Notes: generated by a model not told the origin, from the letters alone. A stretch of DNA of 22,907 nucleotides from an uncultured Eubacteriales bacterium (GCA_934725345.1 CAKVBG010000011.1:1-22907), one strand, 5' to 3'; counted from the stretch's first letter, positions 1-7,685 are shown. Translations and numbers: made by a program.

Positions 1-55
1 GAGTGCCACGTTCGGGACGTGGAAGCCGCAGGTTCAAGTCCTGTCACCTCGACCA
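1..55 (+). tRNA. tRNA-Pro (anticodon CGG), 5' end cut off
   Basis: Only the 3' part lies in the window. The anticodon stem CCACG/CGTGG encloses the 7-nt loop TTCGGGA, with anticodon CGG at 13-15, which reads CCG proline codons. A T arm (GCAGG, TTCAAGT loop, CCTGT) and the 3' acceptor strand follow, and the CCA end is encoded at 53-55. The 5' acceptor strand and D arm lie before position 1. Confidence 0.9.
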
Positions 56-93
56 GTTTGGTTCGTCTTATGGGTCATGACAGATTTTTAAAG

Positions 94-135
94 AAATTAG
101 ATTATCAGTTTTGGTAGTCTAATTTTTATTTTTTT
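94..135 (+). terminator. Rho-independent terminator after tRNA-Pro
   Basis: An 11-bp stem (94-104 with 115-125, one G-U type pair) with a 10-nt loop runs straight into a T-rich tract. It sits 40 bases after the tRNA, so it probably ends the tRNA transcript. Confidence 0.75.
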
Positions 136-246
136 AATAGGGCAATTAATCATCTTGCTCGTAACATACCCTTGGTTATTTTTTCTCTATCTGCCCTATT
201 TGAGCGTAAATGTTGGAGAGATTTATATAAATTATATATTTTTTGA

Positions 247-276
247 TTGACATAATCATTTTTTGTGTGATATAAT
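247..276 (+). promoter_or_regulatory. Strong promoter of the 333-1685 gene
   Basis: TTGACA at 247-252, an 18-bp spacer and TATAAT at 271-276, with an extended -10 element (TGA directly before TATAAT). The predicted transcript start is near 283. Confidence 0.8.
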
Positions 277-283
277 AATAATC

Positions 284-304
284 AAACTGTAAGGTTTACA
301 GTTT
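284..304 (+). promoter_or_regulatory. Perfect 9-bp inverted repeat at predicted transcript start
   Basis: AAACTGTAA and TTACAGTTT are separated by 3 bases (GGT) and start about 8 bases after the -10 box. It could be an operator, or a hairpin at the very 5' end of the mRNA that protects it from decay. I do not recognise a regulator family for it. Confidence 0.5.
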
Positions 305-332
305 TAATAGTAATTATAGGAGGGTATGCAGA

Positions 333-1685
333 ATGGGTAATAATAAAAAATTTAAAGTAGCAAATAAAAAGACTTATAATGATTTTCCAAAAGTTGAATA
401 TAAAAAACAAGAAGAAACAAAAAAATTTCGGAGGAAAAGACTACGTGTAATAGATTTTGAAAAAATAATTGAAGCATATAAGAAATGCCTTGATGAATGG
501 GAAACGTATTCCAATAAGAATGACTATGCAATTAAGATGGTATGTGGTTATCTTAGACTTAAAACTTTTCAAAGTTACTTGAAAAAATGTTTTAATAAGT
601 ATAAAGCGGATAAATTTAATCCTGTAAACATTCTAGAAGTTGCCAAATTATTAGGAGTGAGAAAAAATTGTAATTGGACATGTTATAATTTTTTTCAAAC
701 TATAATGAGAATCAATCTACCGCTTAACGAAATTCAAAAAGAAATAAAAAGCGATGAAGATTTAATTAAGAAAGTTTTAAATGACGAAACCATAGAATCT
801 AAAGTTAAAATACAGCTACTTGGTGCTCAAAATGAATTTTTTGCAAAGTCGGGTAAACGTAAACCAACAGGTTTAGATAAAGAATTTTTTGCAAATTTTG
901 AAAATATGTTTGATTTATCTATAGCTATACCTGTGTGTTATGGTAATAAAAACAGTGAGCCTGATTGTCAAGATTTAATCGACGATTTAAATGAAATGAC
1001 TTGGCAAGAATTTGTAATTGCCCACGACGGTAAATTAATTAGGTCAGACGGTAACATATATAGTTCAACAGGTAAAGTTGTTTCCAAACATAAGAATAGT
1101 TCAAAAGAAAAACAAAACAACTCAGCAGTAGAAGAAAAACAATTTTTGAAAGGGTTTATTGGTAAGATTGAAGGCTTTGAAGATGATATAGATAATCTGC
1201 TTATAAAGTATAATATTGGCACCAAAACACTGATTGAAGAAGATAAAGAATTTGATTTAGATAGGCCGATACTTCGTTATAGAAAATTAGAAACTTATGC
1301 GCAATGCAAGAAGTTTTTAACCAATACAGGAAAGAGTGGAAAATTTACACGGATGCAAGAGTATTTTGATTATACAAAAACATATATAAATGAATTTGAT
1401 AAAGTTTCGACAGTGTCGGATGATTATTTCAGTAAGGTATGGAAATCATTTAGTCAAATTATAGAAAGATACGAATTTTATTCACGTGAAACGGTAGCAA
1501 CTTTAGACAAACTTCTTGGCCCAGAAAGCAAACCTACTACTGGACCAAGACCAAAAAGCTACAATGATACGCTAGAAAAATATATTAGACAAAGAATAAA
1601 ACATACTACCCCAAAAGGCAAATCTGCTAAATCAAAAGGCAACAGTGTTAGAATGCCAAGGAAAAAATTAAGAATAAAAAATTAA
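333..1685 (+). CDS. Unrecognised lysine-rich protein, 450 aa
   Basis: I do not recognise this protein. It starts at ATG 333, eight bases after a strong AGGAGGG ribosome-binding site. There is no signal peptide or membrane segment. Residues 1-40 are very basic and include an RRKRLR cluster. The middle (about 45-390) is a mixture of acidic and basic, probably largely helical sequence with a hydrophilic linker around 255-270. The last 60 residues are again strongly basic (TTPKGKSAKSKG, MPRKKLRIKN). A short motif, K-S/T-Y-N-D, occurs near both ends (KTYNDFPK and KSYNDTLEK). Basic tails would suit binding to nucleic acid or a membrane, but nothing fixes a function. It is a single-gene unit with its own strong promoter. 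About 640 non-coding bases follow, so it may belong to an accessory segment beside tRNA-Pro. Confidence 0.8.
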   Translation: MGNNKKFKVANKKTYNDFPKVEYKKQEETKKFRRKRLRVIDFEKIIEAYKKCLDEWETYSNKNDYAIKMVCGYLRLKTFQSYLKKCFNKYKADKFNPVNILEVAKLLGVRKNCNWTCYNFFQTIMRINLPLNEIQKEIKSDEDLIKKVLNDETIESKVKIQLLGAQNEFFAKSGKRKPTGLDKEFFANFENMFDLSIAIPVCYGNKNSEPDCQDLIDDLNEMTWQEFVIAHDGKLIRSDGNIYSSTGKVVSKHKNSSKEKQNNSAVEEKQFLKGFIGKIEGFEDDIDNLLIKYNIGTKTLIEEDKEFDLDRPILRYRKLETYAQCKKFLTNTGKSGKFTRMQEYFDYTKTYINEFDKVSTVSDDYFSKVWKSFSQIIERYEFYSRETVATLDKLLGPESKPTTGPRPKSYNDTLEKYIRQRIKHTTPKGKSAKSKGNSVRMPRKKLRIKN

Positions 1686-1928
1686 TAAAAGTTGAATTAG
1701 TTTCAATTAACAAAATGAATTATCTGGGTTATGTGCATGATAGGTTTTATATTTGCAAAATTTCTGAAAACATGTACGAAAGTTTGAAGGCCGTCCGAAG
1801 AAGTTATTCATTTTGGAAATAGTAATTTAAAGTGCTGTAAAATGGGAATGGAAGTTAGCAATGCTGCGTTATAGGTTGTTACAATGTTCTACCCAATTTT
1901 AAAAATTTGCAACCACACAAACAAATTA

Positions 1929-1964
1929 TAACGATTATTCTCAAAACTAAAAAAATAATCGTTA
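1929..1964 (+). repeat. Perfect 11-bp inverted repeat
   Basis: TAACGATTATT and AATAATCGTTA flank a 14-base A-rich loop. No T tract follows on the plus strand, so it is not a typical terminator. It lies in a gene-free stretch about 245 bases after the preceding stop codon. Confidence 0.5.
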
Positions 1965-2167
1965 GTCTGAAAGTGCATTGTATATAAATTAATGTGCTGG
2001 CATTGTTTGTGTTGGTGTTTTTTGTTTCAATTTATATGTGGACTATCTACTTGATAATTTGGTACAATAAGTTTTAGGTATTTTTGATGCAAGAAATGGA
2101 TTATTGATTTTATACTGATATAACGTTATTATTGGCTAGAAGTGAATCATGTACTATATTTTTTCGT

Positions 2168-2191
2168 ATTTATAATAAGAGTATTATAAAT
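2168..2191. repeat. 9-bp palindrome with 6-base centre upstream of the kinase-like gene
   Basis: ATTTATAAT and ATTATAAAT flank AAGAGT. It sits 136 bases before the likely ATG of the exported kinase-like gene. It may be an operator, although AT-rich palindromes arise easily in a sequence of this composition. Confidence 0.35.
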
Positions 2192-2327
2192 GTAGAGAGT
2201 TGTTAGTGGATGTTTTTTGTAGGCGTGTGATAAAAATTTAAATTTTAGTAGCTTTGACTTTTATCATACTAAAGAGACTTAGAGATTAAAGTTGAAGACA
2301 TTGCTTAAAAAAGGATTTGATTGTAGT

Positions 2328-3545
2328 ATGAAATTTAAGCGCTGTGTTTTGTTGTTGTCATCTTTATTATTTATTAGTGGAAGTATATCTATTGGGTATG
2401 CATTAGAACCATCAAATAATATAGATGTTAGAGGCCTGCACGTATCTTGGACAAATGGTCTGAACAACAATATTAGGATAATAAAATTCAAGGATGGTCC
2501 AAAATATTTTAAAGAATGTAAAATGAAGTTAGATGAAAATGCTGAAGTTAAACGAATTATAAACGAATACTTCGATGAATATATATCAGGTAGTTTTTCG
2601 ACTGATAAAAAAATATTGATGCAAACATTGACAGGCGAAAATGCTAAAAAGTTTATTAATGCAGGTTTTTTGTGGGATAAGAATTCTAATCTATCTAAGT
2701 ACATAAGAAAAGAGGCAAGTAGTAATTGTTTAGGTGTACCTAATAGTGTTGCGAGAAAATTGAAGATTAATCTAAAAAATTTTTTCCTGTACGCTTCGAG
2801 AGATTTAGTGCACAGACACATTTCTTCAAACATTCAGGAAGGTAATTTTCAAACAAATTTAGCTATGAAACAGCTTGCAACATATAAATTAGCCAAGTGG
2901 TTGGGTATTGATAATGTGGTTGTAAAGACGGAATTTGTAAAATTAATCACTTCACATGGTGAAAAATTAGGTATCCTTACGGACCGCGCTCCTGGGATTA
3001 GTGATTTAAAAGTAAACAAAAACTTCAAAGTCAATCCTAAATTTCAAAAAGAATTAACGAGTCTCCAAGTGCTTGATACTATCACCAATGAGCAAGACCA
3101 CAATCCCGGAAATTGCTTTTTCAAAATTGCAAATGGTAGAGAACTAGTTGGCTTGACGGCTTTCGACAATGAAGGTGGTTTTGGTTCAAACACTAATTTA
3201 CAAAAAGGATTATGTTGGAATGTAGTTTCTCCTTTAGTGACTAGAGATAATAAAATAAATCTACCACATATCAGTAAATCCCTAGCTGAGAAAATTTTAG
3301 CCACTGGAAATGATGACATCAAAAAAATCTTAGGCGATGTACTTTCTGATAACCAAATAAATGGGGTTATAACTAGGCTTAATTGTTTGAAGTCGGCGTT
3401 GAGTAATACTATATCTAGCGAGTGTGGTTTTTTGTTAACTGCTGAACAGTGGTCTAAAGATACGATATCACAAGAGCTTTCAGGAGATTATGGCAATACG
3501 TATTTGGTACACTTTTTAAAAAGTTTAGGTATTGTAAATAGATAA
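2328..3545 (+). CDS. Exported protein with HipA/PI3-kinase-like catalytic core
   Basis: The frame is open from TTG 2292, but ATG 2328 gives a textbook signal peptide (MKFKRC, then a hydrophobic stretch to about residue 25, ending GYALEP), so I choose 2328 (405 aa). The catalytic region resembles the HipA / PI3-PI4-kinase / Fam20-like kinase fold. A helix 'MKQLATYKLAKWLG' (about 180-193) and strand 'VVVKTEFVKL' are followed by 'GEKLGILTDRAPG'. A catalytic-loop-like QDHNPGN (256-262, Asp257 and Asn262) and a DFG-like AFDNEGGFG (278-286, Asp280) come next. Those Asp/Asn residues would bind Mg-ATP. The ATP-binding lysine is not certain to me. Being exported, it would act outside the cytoplasm, so it may be an effector acting on host lipid or protein. 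It could instead be an inactive member of the fold. The fold call is moderately confident; substrate and delivery are unknown. Confidence 0.6.
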   Translation: MKFKRCVLLLSSLLFISGSISIGYALEPSNNIDVRGLHVSWTNGLNNNIRIIKFKDGPKYFKECKMKLDENAEVKRIINEYFDEYISGSFSTDKKILMQTLTGENAKKFINAGFLWDKNSNLSKYIRKEASSNCLGVPNSVARKLKINLKNFFLYASRDLVHRHISSNIQEGNFQTNLAMKQLATYKLAKWLGIDNVVVKTEFVKLITSHGEKLGILTDRAPGISDLKVNKNFKVNPKFQKELTSLQVLDTITNEQDHNPGNCFFKIANGRELVGLTAFDNEGGFGSNTNLQKGLCWNVVSPLVTRDNKINLPHISKSLAEKILATGNDDIKKILGDVLSDNQINGVITRLNCLKSALSNTISSECGFLLTAEQWSKDTISQELSGDYGNTYLVHFLKSLGIVNR

Positions 3546-3628
3546 CTTATTTTTGCTCAAAAATATGTTTTGAGAGCTGTTTGAAGTGAATATGGTTCAG
3601 GTTTAAATTAATAATAGGTTTTTTAAGG

Positions 3629-3662
3629 CTGCTTTGCAAAAAGCAGTTTTTAAGTTTTTTTA
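3629..3662 (+). terminator. Rho-independent terminator after the kinase-like gene
   Basis: CTGCTTT (3629-3635) pairs with AAAGCAG (3640-3646) around a GCAA tetraloop, followed by T-rich sequence. It lies 84 bases after the stop codon. Confidence 0.7.
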
Positions 3663-3706
3663 TATGATTTTAGTTGCAAAATTGTGTTTTGTTGGTGGGG
3701 ATATCA

Positions 3707-3736
3707 TTGACAAACTACTGTTGTTTTTGGTGTAAT
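3707..3736 (+). promoter_or_regulatory. Possible upstream promoter of the 3810 lipoprotein gene
   Basis: TTGACA (3707-3712), 18-bp spacer, TGTAAT (3731-3736). It is weaker in its -10 than the promoter just downstream at 3748-3776. Confidence 0.4.
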
Positions 3737-3747
3737 CAATAAAAATG

Positions 3748-3776
3748 TTGAATTTATCTTTATTTTTTGATAGAAT
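3748..3776 (+). promoter_or_regulatory. Promoter of the 3810 lipoprotein gene
   Basis: TTGAAT (3748-3753), 17-bp spacer, TAGAAT (3771-3776), preceded by TGA (extended -10). The predicted start is near 3783, with the ribosome-binding site AGAGGAGG just downstream. Confidence 0.6.
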
Positions 3777-3809
3777 AAATACTATAAATTTTAAAGAGGA
3801 GGAATTCAA

Positions 3810-4676
3810 ATGTTACACAAAAAATCAAAATTATTATTAAAGGTATATCCGTTAGTTCTGGGGCTACTACTTGCCGGATGCGGTAATTCGAACAGTAAAA
3901 CAACTGAAATTAACGGAAAATTAGAAAGCTCAATGTCAGATAATAGTGAAAGCACCTCGGAGCTTCAGAAAAGTGAGTTTTCAGAGGAACAGTTTTATCA
4001 AGAAGTTATAGACAAATACAGAAATTTTATCAACGATACAATAGCCGGCCAAACAGACGATTGGCTAGATAAACCCTGGGTAAATTTGATAAGCCCTTTT
4101 TATTATATGATAGAGAACAACAAAGATATTAAAAGTGAAGCCTGTTATGCGCTAAAGGACCTCAATGGGGATGGTAAACGTGAATTGATTTTGCTTCTAA
4201 AGGACTATACCATCCAGGCAATTTATACCCTTTCTGAAGATAATGAGCCGGTATTGGTGGACAGTTATTGGGAGAGAAACCGTGGATATTTATATAAAGA
4301 TTCAGATTCAAACGATGGTCAAATCAATATCTGTTCATATGGTTCTTCAGGCGCGGCATACGGCACTTTAGAAATAGCAACTTTAAATGAGAAACCAAAT
4401 ATCACTAGCATTAAAGCAAATGATGATGAGCTGGAGGAAGAAAATCCGATGCTTACAGTCAGAAAAATATATTCCTATAACGGCGATAAAACTGGAAAAG
4501 TTTCATCCGGGGACTCTGTGATTGAAACGCATTGTTTCTGTTCAAGTATTGAAAATGGGATTGAAAATAGTACACCTATCACAGATAAAGAATACATGGA
4601 TGCCCTAGATAAATTTGCAAAAGAAGAACAGACCAAAAAAGTTGGGTTGGAGCTAAAACCAATTTTTGAAACATAG
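3810..4676 (+). CDS. Putative lipoprotein with DxNGDG-type repeat motif
   Basis: Starts at ATG 3810 behind AGAGGAGG. The N-terminus has basic residues, a hydrophobic stretch and a lipobox LAGC with the lipidated cysteine at residue 24, so it should be anchored to the outer face of the membrane. A Ser/Glu-rich linker runs to about residue 55. The globular part contains 'ALKDLNGDGKRELILLL' (about 114-130), a D-x-N-G-D-G-x-x-E motif. Such motifs occur in FG-GAP/VCBS-like or calcium-binding lipoproteins of Clostridia and would coordinate Ca2+. No enzymatic motif is visible. The cell-wall amidase gene follows 150 bases downstream without a clear promoter of its own, so the two may be cotranscribed. 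Localisation is secure; function unknown. Confidence 0.8.
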   Translation: MLHKKSKLLLKVYPLVLGLLLAGCGNSNSKTTEINGKLESSMSDNSESTSELQKSEFSEEQFYQEVIDKYRNFINDTIAGQTDDWLDKPWVNLISPFYYMIENNKDIKSEACYALKDLNGDGKRELILLLKDYTIQAIYTLSEDNEPVLVDSYWERNRGYLYKDSDSNDGQINICSYGSSGAAYGTLEIATLNEKPNITSIKANDDELEEENPMLTVRKIYSYNGDKTGKVSSGDSVIETHCFCSSIENGIENSTPITDKEYMDALDKFAKEEQTKKVGLELKPIFET

Positions 4677-4826
4677 TTTATAGGCACGGTATGGGATTTT
4701 TTGCGTTGCTTTGATTCGGCTCGGAGGGTGGAAGCTGTTTTTATCGAATTAAGTTTAATAGAGGATTGTCTTTCAGAGGATAACAAAAAGCAGTTTAGGG
4801 TGGGATGGTGAAGGAGGATTTACAAA

Positions 4827-5480
4827 ATGAGTAAAAAAATATATTTGAGTCCTAGTATGCAGCCCAACAATGTATATGCGTATGGAAATACGAACGAACA
4901 GGAAGAGTGCAACAAAATCGCTTCATTTGCAAAATTATCACTTGAGAGATACGGTTTTGATGTAAAGCAGGCGCCGAAGGGACAATCAATTACAAAAAGT
5001 GTAGAAGAAAGCAATTCTTGGAATTCTGATTTACATATTGCCATCCATACAAACGCTTTCGATTCAAAAACTCTTGGAGGAACTTTGGTAATGATTTATT
5101 CTTCCGAAGAGAAAAACAAAAAGGCCGGTGAAGCTATTTTAAATTCTGTAGCTCCTATTTCTCCGGGAGATGATTATAGTTTAAAAGTTAATCCTAGTCT
5201 TTTGGAATTGAGGAGTACAAAATGCGTGGCTGTGTATCTGGAGGTTGAATTCCATGATACATTAGAAGGAGCAAAGTGGATTGCATCTAACAATAAAAAT
5301 ATTGGGGAAGCGATTTGCAAAGGTGTGTGTGATTACTTTAGGATTGCTTATGAAAAAGAGCAAGATAATGGATTTTATAAAGTGCAGATAGGAGCTTTTA
5401 AAGATAACCTAAGAGCACAAAAGCAACTTCAAAAAGCCAAAGAATGTGGGTTCTCGGATGCGTTTATAACAAAATCTTGA
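4827..5480 (+). CDS. N-acetylmuramoyl-L-alanine amidase (Amidase_3) with C-terminal SPOR repeat
   Basis: Starts at ATG 4827 after GAAGGAGGA; 217 aa. Residues 4-170 match the Amidase_3 fold: YLSPSMQPNN (6-15), NTNEQEE (21-27, putative Glu ligand), DLHIAIHTNAF (68-78, with zinc ligand His74) and YLEVEFHDT (137-145, catalytic Glu141). The enzyme cleaves the bond between N-acetylmuramic acid and the L-alanine of peptidoglycan. The usual first ligand in a DPGHGG motif is replaced by the S-P-S-M-Q-P-N-N form, which I associate with a clostridial subfamily rather than decay. The last 35 residues (FYKVQIGAF...GFSDAFI) form a SPOR-type peptidoglycan-binding repeat. No signal peptide is present, so export is by another route, by lysis, or during sporulation-type engulfment. 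Confidence 0.85.
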   Translation: MSKKIYLSPSMQPNNVYAYGNTNEQEECNKIASFAKLSLERYGFDVKQAPKGQSITKSVEESNSWNSDLHIAIHTNAFDSKTLGGTLVMIYSSEEKNKKAGEAILNSVAPISPGDDYSLKVNPSLLELRSTKCVAVYLEVEFHDTLEGAKWIASNNKNIGEAICKGVCDYFRIAYEKEQDNGFYKVQIGAFKDNLRAQKQLQKAKECGFSDAFITKS

Positions 5481-5577
5481 TGTTTTATCTCGATAGTTTC
5501 TAAAAATTCTTAACTAATTCTCTTTTCATAAAAACTATTATGTATAACAGAATTTATCGCGTTGTCCAAAGAATGTG

Positions 5578-5586
5578 TGATATAAT
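5578..5586 (+). promoter_or_regulatory. Extended -10 element for the 5618 gene
   Basis: TGATATAAT with no good -35 at 17 bp. The predicted start is near 5593, immediately before the AGGAAGGAG ribosome-binding site. Confidence 0.5.
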
Positions 5587-5617
5587 ATACATAATTTTTT
5601 TAGGAAGGAGAATTATT

Positions 5618-6565
5618 ATGATTAGTAAAACTAAAGTTTTTAGTGTTCTGAGGAACATACTAGGGGGAATTTTAGCATTTATAGGGATTGCGGGGATAAT
5701 AGCGGGGAATGTTTTAGCTGGCATATTCATGATTTTATCGGGAGTAGCGGTATTTCCACTGCTTTATCAAAAAACAAAACTAAATAAATTTAAATACATA
5801 CAAATCATTTTGCCAATTTCTCTTTTGATAATAACCATACTGTGTATTGTAAAAAATAATCCTATAGAAGATACTTCTGTTGAAATTCAAACTACCACAA
5901 GTGCAGAAAATCAGGAGATTGAAATAGATAAACTACAATTCACGCAGTCAAATTTGGAATTGGATGTAAAAGAAACCAAAAACATAATTTTAGAAATATT
6001 TCCGGAAAATGCAGTGATGCGGAGCATGGACTATCAAGTTACTGATGAAAAGATAGCTACAGTTGAAAAAACAGATAGTTCAAATGAATCAAATAAACTT
6101 GTTTTGAGCATTAAACCACTTGCAGAAGGTGAATGCGAACTGTTTGTTAAATCGGAAAATGGAGTAGAGAGTAACAAAGTCACGATTAAAGTAACAGATG
6201 AAGAGAAAGCCAAAGCAGAGCAGGAAGCTCAAAGGCGAAAAGAAGCCGCCGAGCAAGAAGCTAAAAAAAGAGCTGAACAAGAGGCCAAGAAAGAGTCAGA
6301 GAGAACATCTCAGACAAAATCGAATGAAAATAGTAAAGCTCAAACTGCCAGCAAATCTAGTGCCAAGAAAACTCAATCTGATACTCAAAAATCCAAAACT
6401 CAGCAAAGTAATTCTGATGATAATAACGGCAGGGCTATATATCGAACCCCTTCTGGAAAAAGATATCATTACGACCCGAACTGTGGAGGAAAAAATTCAT
6501 ATCCAACGACTTTAAGCCAGGCTCAGTCGGCGGGTTTAACTCCCTGCAAAAAATGCGTACATTAG
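5618..6565 (+). CDS. Membrane-anchored protein with Ig-like domain and C-terminal Cys/His zinc-site motif
   Basis: I choose ATG 5618, seven bases after AGGAAGGAG, rather than the longer open frame from 5540, which would start upstream of its own -10 box (315 aa). Residues about 10-45 and 55-75 are two membrane segments. About residues 90-190 look like a Big_2-type bacterial Ig-like domain (KLQFTQSNLELDV... EGECELFVKSENG... KVTIKV). A charged A/E/K-rich, likely coiled-coil segment and a Ser/Lys/Gln-rich linker follow. The C-terminus (about 275-315) reads TPSGKRYHYDPNCGG...LSQAQSAGLTPCKKCVH. This resembles the small Cys/His module (H, C, CxxC) found at the end of many clostridial surface proteins and lipoproteins and likened to the Ada zinc site. 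It probably works at the cell envelope; its partner is unknown. Confidence 0.75.
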   Translation: MISKTKVFSVLRNILGGILAFIGIAGIIAGNVLAGIFMILSGVAVFPLLYQKTKLNKFKYIQIILPISLLIITILCIVKNNPIEDTSVEIQTTTSAENQEIEIDKLQFTQSNLELDVKETKNIILEIFPENAVMRSMDYQVTDEKIATVEKTDSSNESNKLVLSIKPLAEGECELFVKSENGVESNKVTIKVTDEEKAKAEQEAQRRKEAAEQEAKKRAEQEAKKESERTSQTKSNENSKAQTASKSSAKKTQSDTQKSKTQQSNSDDNNGRAIYRTPSGKRYHYDPNCGGKNSYPTTLSQAQSAGLTPCKKCVH

Positions 6566-6609
6566 CTCCGAGAAAAGGGTCTATAATTTAATGGTGGATG
6601 TGAAGCAGT

Positions 6610-6638
6610 TTGAAAATTTGATATGATTGTGTTATAAT
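6610..6638 (+). promoter_or_regulatory. Promoter of the 6665 membrane-protein gene
   Basis: TTGAAA (6610-6615), 17-bp spacer, TATAAT (6633-6638), with TGT directly before it as an extended -10. The predicted start is near 6645. Confidence 0.7.
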
Positions 6639-6664
6639 CTAGGCTGCGGAAAAGAGGTGAGTTA

Positions 6665-7492
6665 GTGAAAAGAGCTTGGGTGGATTATAGCCCGTATTTA
6701 ATAATTACAGTGTTCTTGATGGTGTTTTCCGGAGCTTTTGTATTTTTCTATTTTGTACCTGAAGCATATCTTCCTCGTGATATGTGTTTAAGGTGGTATG
6801 AACCACTGATAATTTTATTATCTGGTTTTTACCTTTTTAAAATTCGAACATTTAATGCAAAAGATTTAGCTGTATCATTGTTTTTAGGGATCACTGCTTG
6901 TTTTTCCAGAATTTCATTTGACGGCTATAGTTGTTTAGATGCACTGATGGTTGCTGTATCATATTATTCAAGTTGCCAGATATTCAGAAAGTACGCTCAA
7001 GATAAGAAGTTTTTTGATTTAAACATAAAAAGCAACATAAAGTCTTTTCTTTTAGGAATTGTGTTTGCTATGCCGTTCGTGATCATTGGCAATTTATCGT
7101 TGTTTGTTATTGATGGAATTCCAAATTGCGATTTTTCTATATATAATATCTTTGTTCAGTTTTATAAAGCACTAAGCACAGTAGCTGTTACGGAGATTTG
7201 GAGATTTTTCTTATTAGCGGTTGCTTTAGATTTATTCAAAGGAGAAATCTATAAAAATAGCTGTAATAAAATACTAGTTTACATATTGATGACCCTACCA
7301 CATTGTTTGAGCACGTCTTTATTCATGGTAAAAGGAAAGCCTATCTTAGGAATAGTCAGATTACTTATCTTGATGATTATTTCACACGAACTTCCAATTT
7401 CATGGATAATGAAAACCATGAATTTGCAAACAGCTATAGGGTTTGAGTGGATAATTAATTTTGCAAGAAATTTATTTCCCTCAATATTATAA
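6665..7492 (+). CDS. Polytopic membrane protein, possibly degenerate CPBP-like
   Basis: Starts with GTG 6665 just after AAGAGGTGA; 275 aa. Seven or eight hydrophobic segments cover most of the length, beginning near residue 10. In the C-terminal half, TEIWRFF (about 177-183), a His in LPHCLS, and SHELPISWI (about 239-247) are arranged rather like the E...R / H / H motifs of CPBP-family intramembrane proteases. The canonical EExxxR spacing is not present, so enzymatic activity is doubtful. It has its own promoter and terminator and is a single-gene unit. The membrane location is clear; the family call is a weak guess. Confidence 0.65.
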   Translation: MKRAWVDYSPYLIITVFLMVFSGAFVFFYFVPEAYLPRDMCLRWYEPLIILLSGFYLFKIRTFNAKDLAVSLFLGITACFSRISFDGYSCLDALMVAVSYYSSCQIFRKYAQDKKFFDLNIKSNIKSFLLGIVFAMPFVIIGNLSLFVIDGIPNCDFSIYNIFVQFYKALSTVAVTEIWRFFLLAVALDLFKGEIYKNSCNKILVYILMTLPHCLSTSLFMVKGKPILGIVRLLILMIISHELPISWIMKTMNLQTAIGFEWIINFARNLFPSIL

Positions 7493-7500
7493 AAAACCAA

Positions 7501-7530
7501 GACCTTCGTAAGAAAGCGGAGGTCTTTTTC
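7501..7530 (+). terminator. Rho-independent terminator
   Basis: GACCTTCG (7501-7508) pairs with CGGAGGTC (7517-7524) around an 8-base loop, followed by five T. It lies just after the stop codon of the 6665 gene. Confidence 0.9.
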
Positions 7531-7636
7531 ATTGATGGGGATTTTGAATCTTTAAGTGTGAAGTTCCGGGTGCGAGTATCAAAAATAATAAGGTGTTACC
7601 ACAATAGTTTTTAGGTTGTTGGTAAGGGAAAAAATT

Positions 7637-7642
7637 TATAAT
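7637..7642 (+). promoter_or_regulatory. Probable -10 box for uvrC
   Basis: TATAAT at 7637-7642 with only a weak -35 (TTGTTG, 15 bp upstream). The predicted start, near 7649, makes the TTG at 7650 an unlikely start codon unless the mRNA is leaderless. Confidence 0.4.
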
Positions 7643-7685
7643 CTAAGGTTTGAAAAATAGCTTTAAAATGGGTAATAATACTCAT

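Larger units (their letters stand above)
1686..2327. other. Long non-coding stretch with inverted repeats
   Basis: There is no convincing gene in these 640 bases. They contain an 11-bp perfect stem (1929-1939/1954-1964, 14-nt loop, no T tract), a 9-bp palindrome with a 6-base centre (2168-2176/2183-2191), and a GATAAAA...TTTTATC pair near 2228-2265. The next gene's promoter should lie here, but I cannot pick a clear -35/-10 pair. The region could be a decayed gene or could hold a structured RNA. Confidence 0.4.

Noticed and set aside
2279..2833. 184-aa open frame on the minus strand opposite the kinase-like gene
   Set aside because: It is a shadow of the plus-strand gene, which has a signal peptide and coherent motifs; the minus frame has no ribosome-binding site or recognisable content.
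4827..5480. Loss of the first zinc-binding histidine of the amidase, suggesting decay
   Set aside because: The S-P-S-x-Q-P-x-N form with later E, H and E residues intact looks like a normal clostridial subfamily, and the gene is otherwise complete.
5540..5617. Longer N-terminus of the Ig-like membrane protein from ATG 5540
   Set aside because: It would start upstream of the TGATATAAT box at 5578, while ATG 5618 has an ideal ribosome-binding site and begins the membrane helix properly.
7593..7625. Imperfect inverted repeat (TTACC/GGTAA) before uvrC as a LexA-type site
   Set aside because: It does not match the Firmicute LexA consensus and has a short, interrupted stem.
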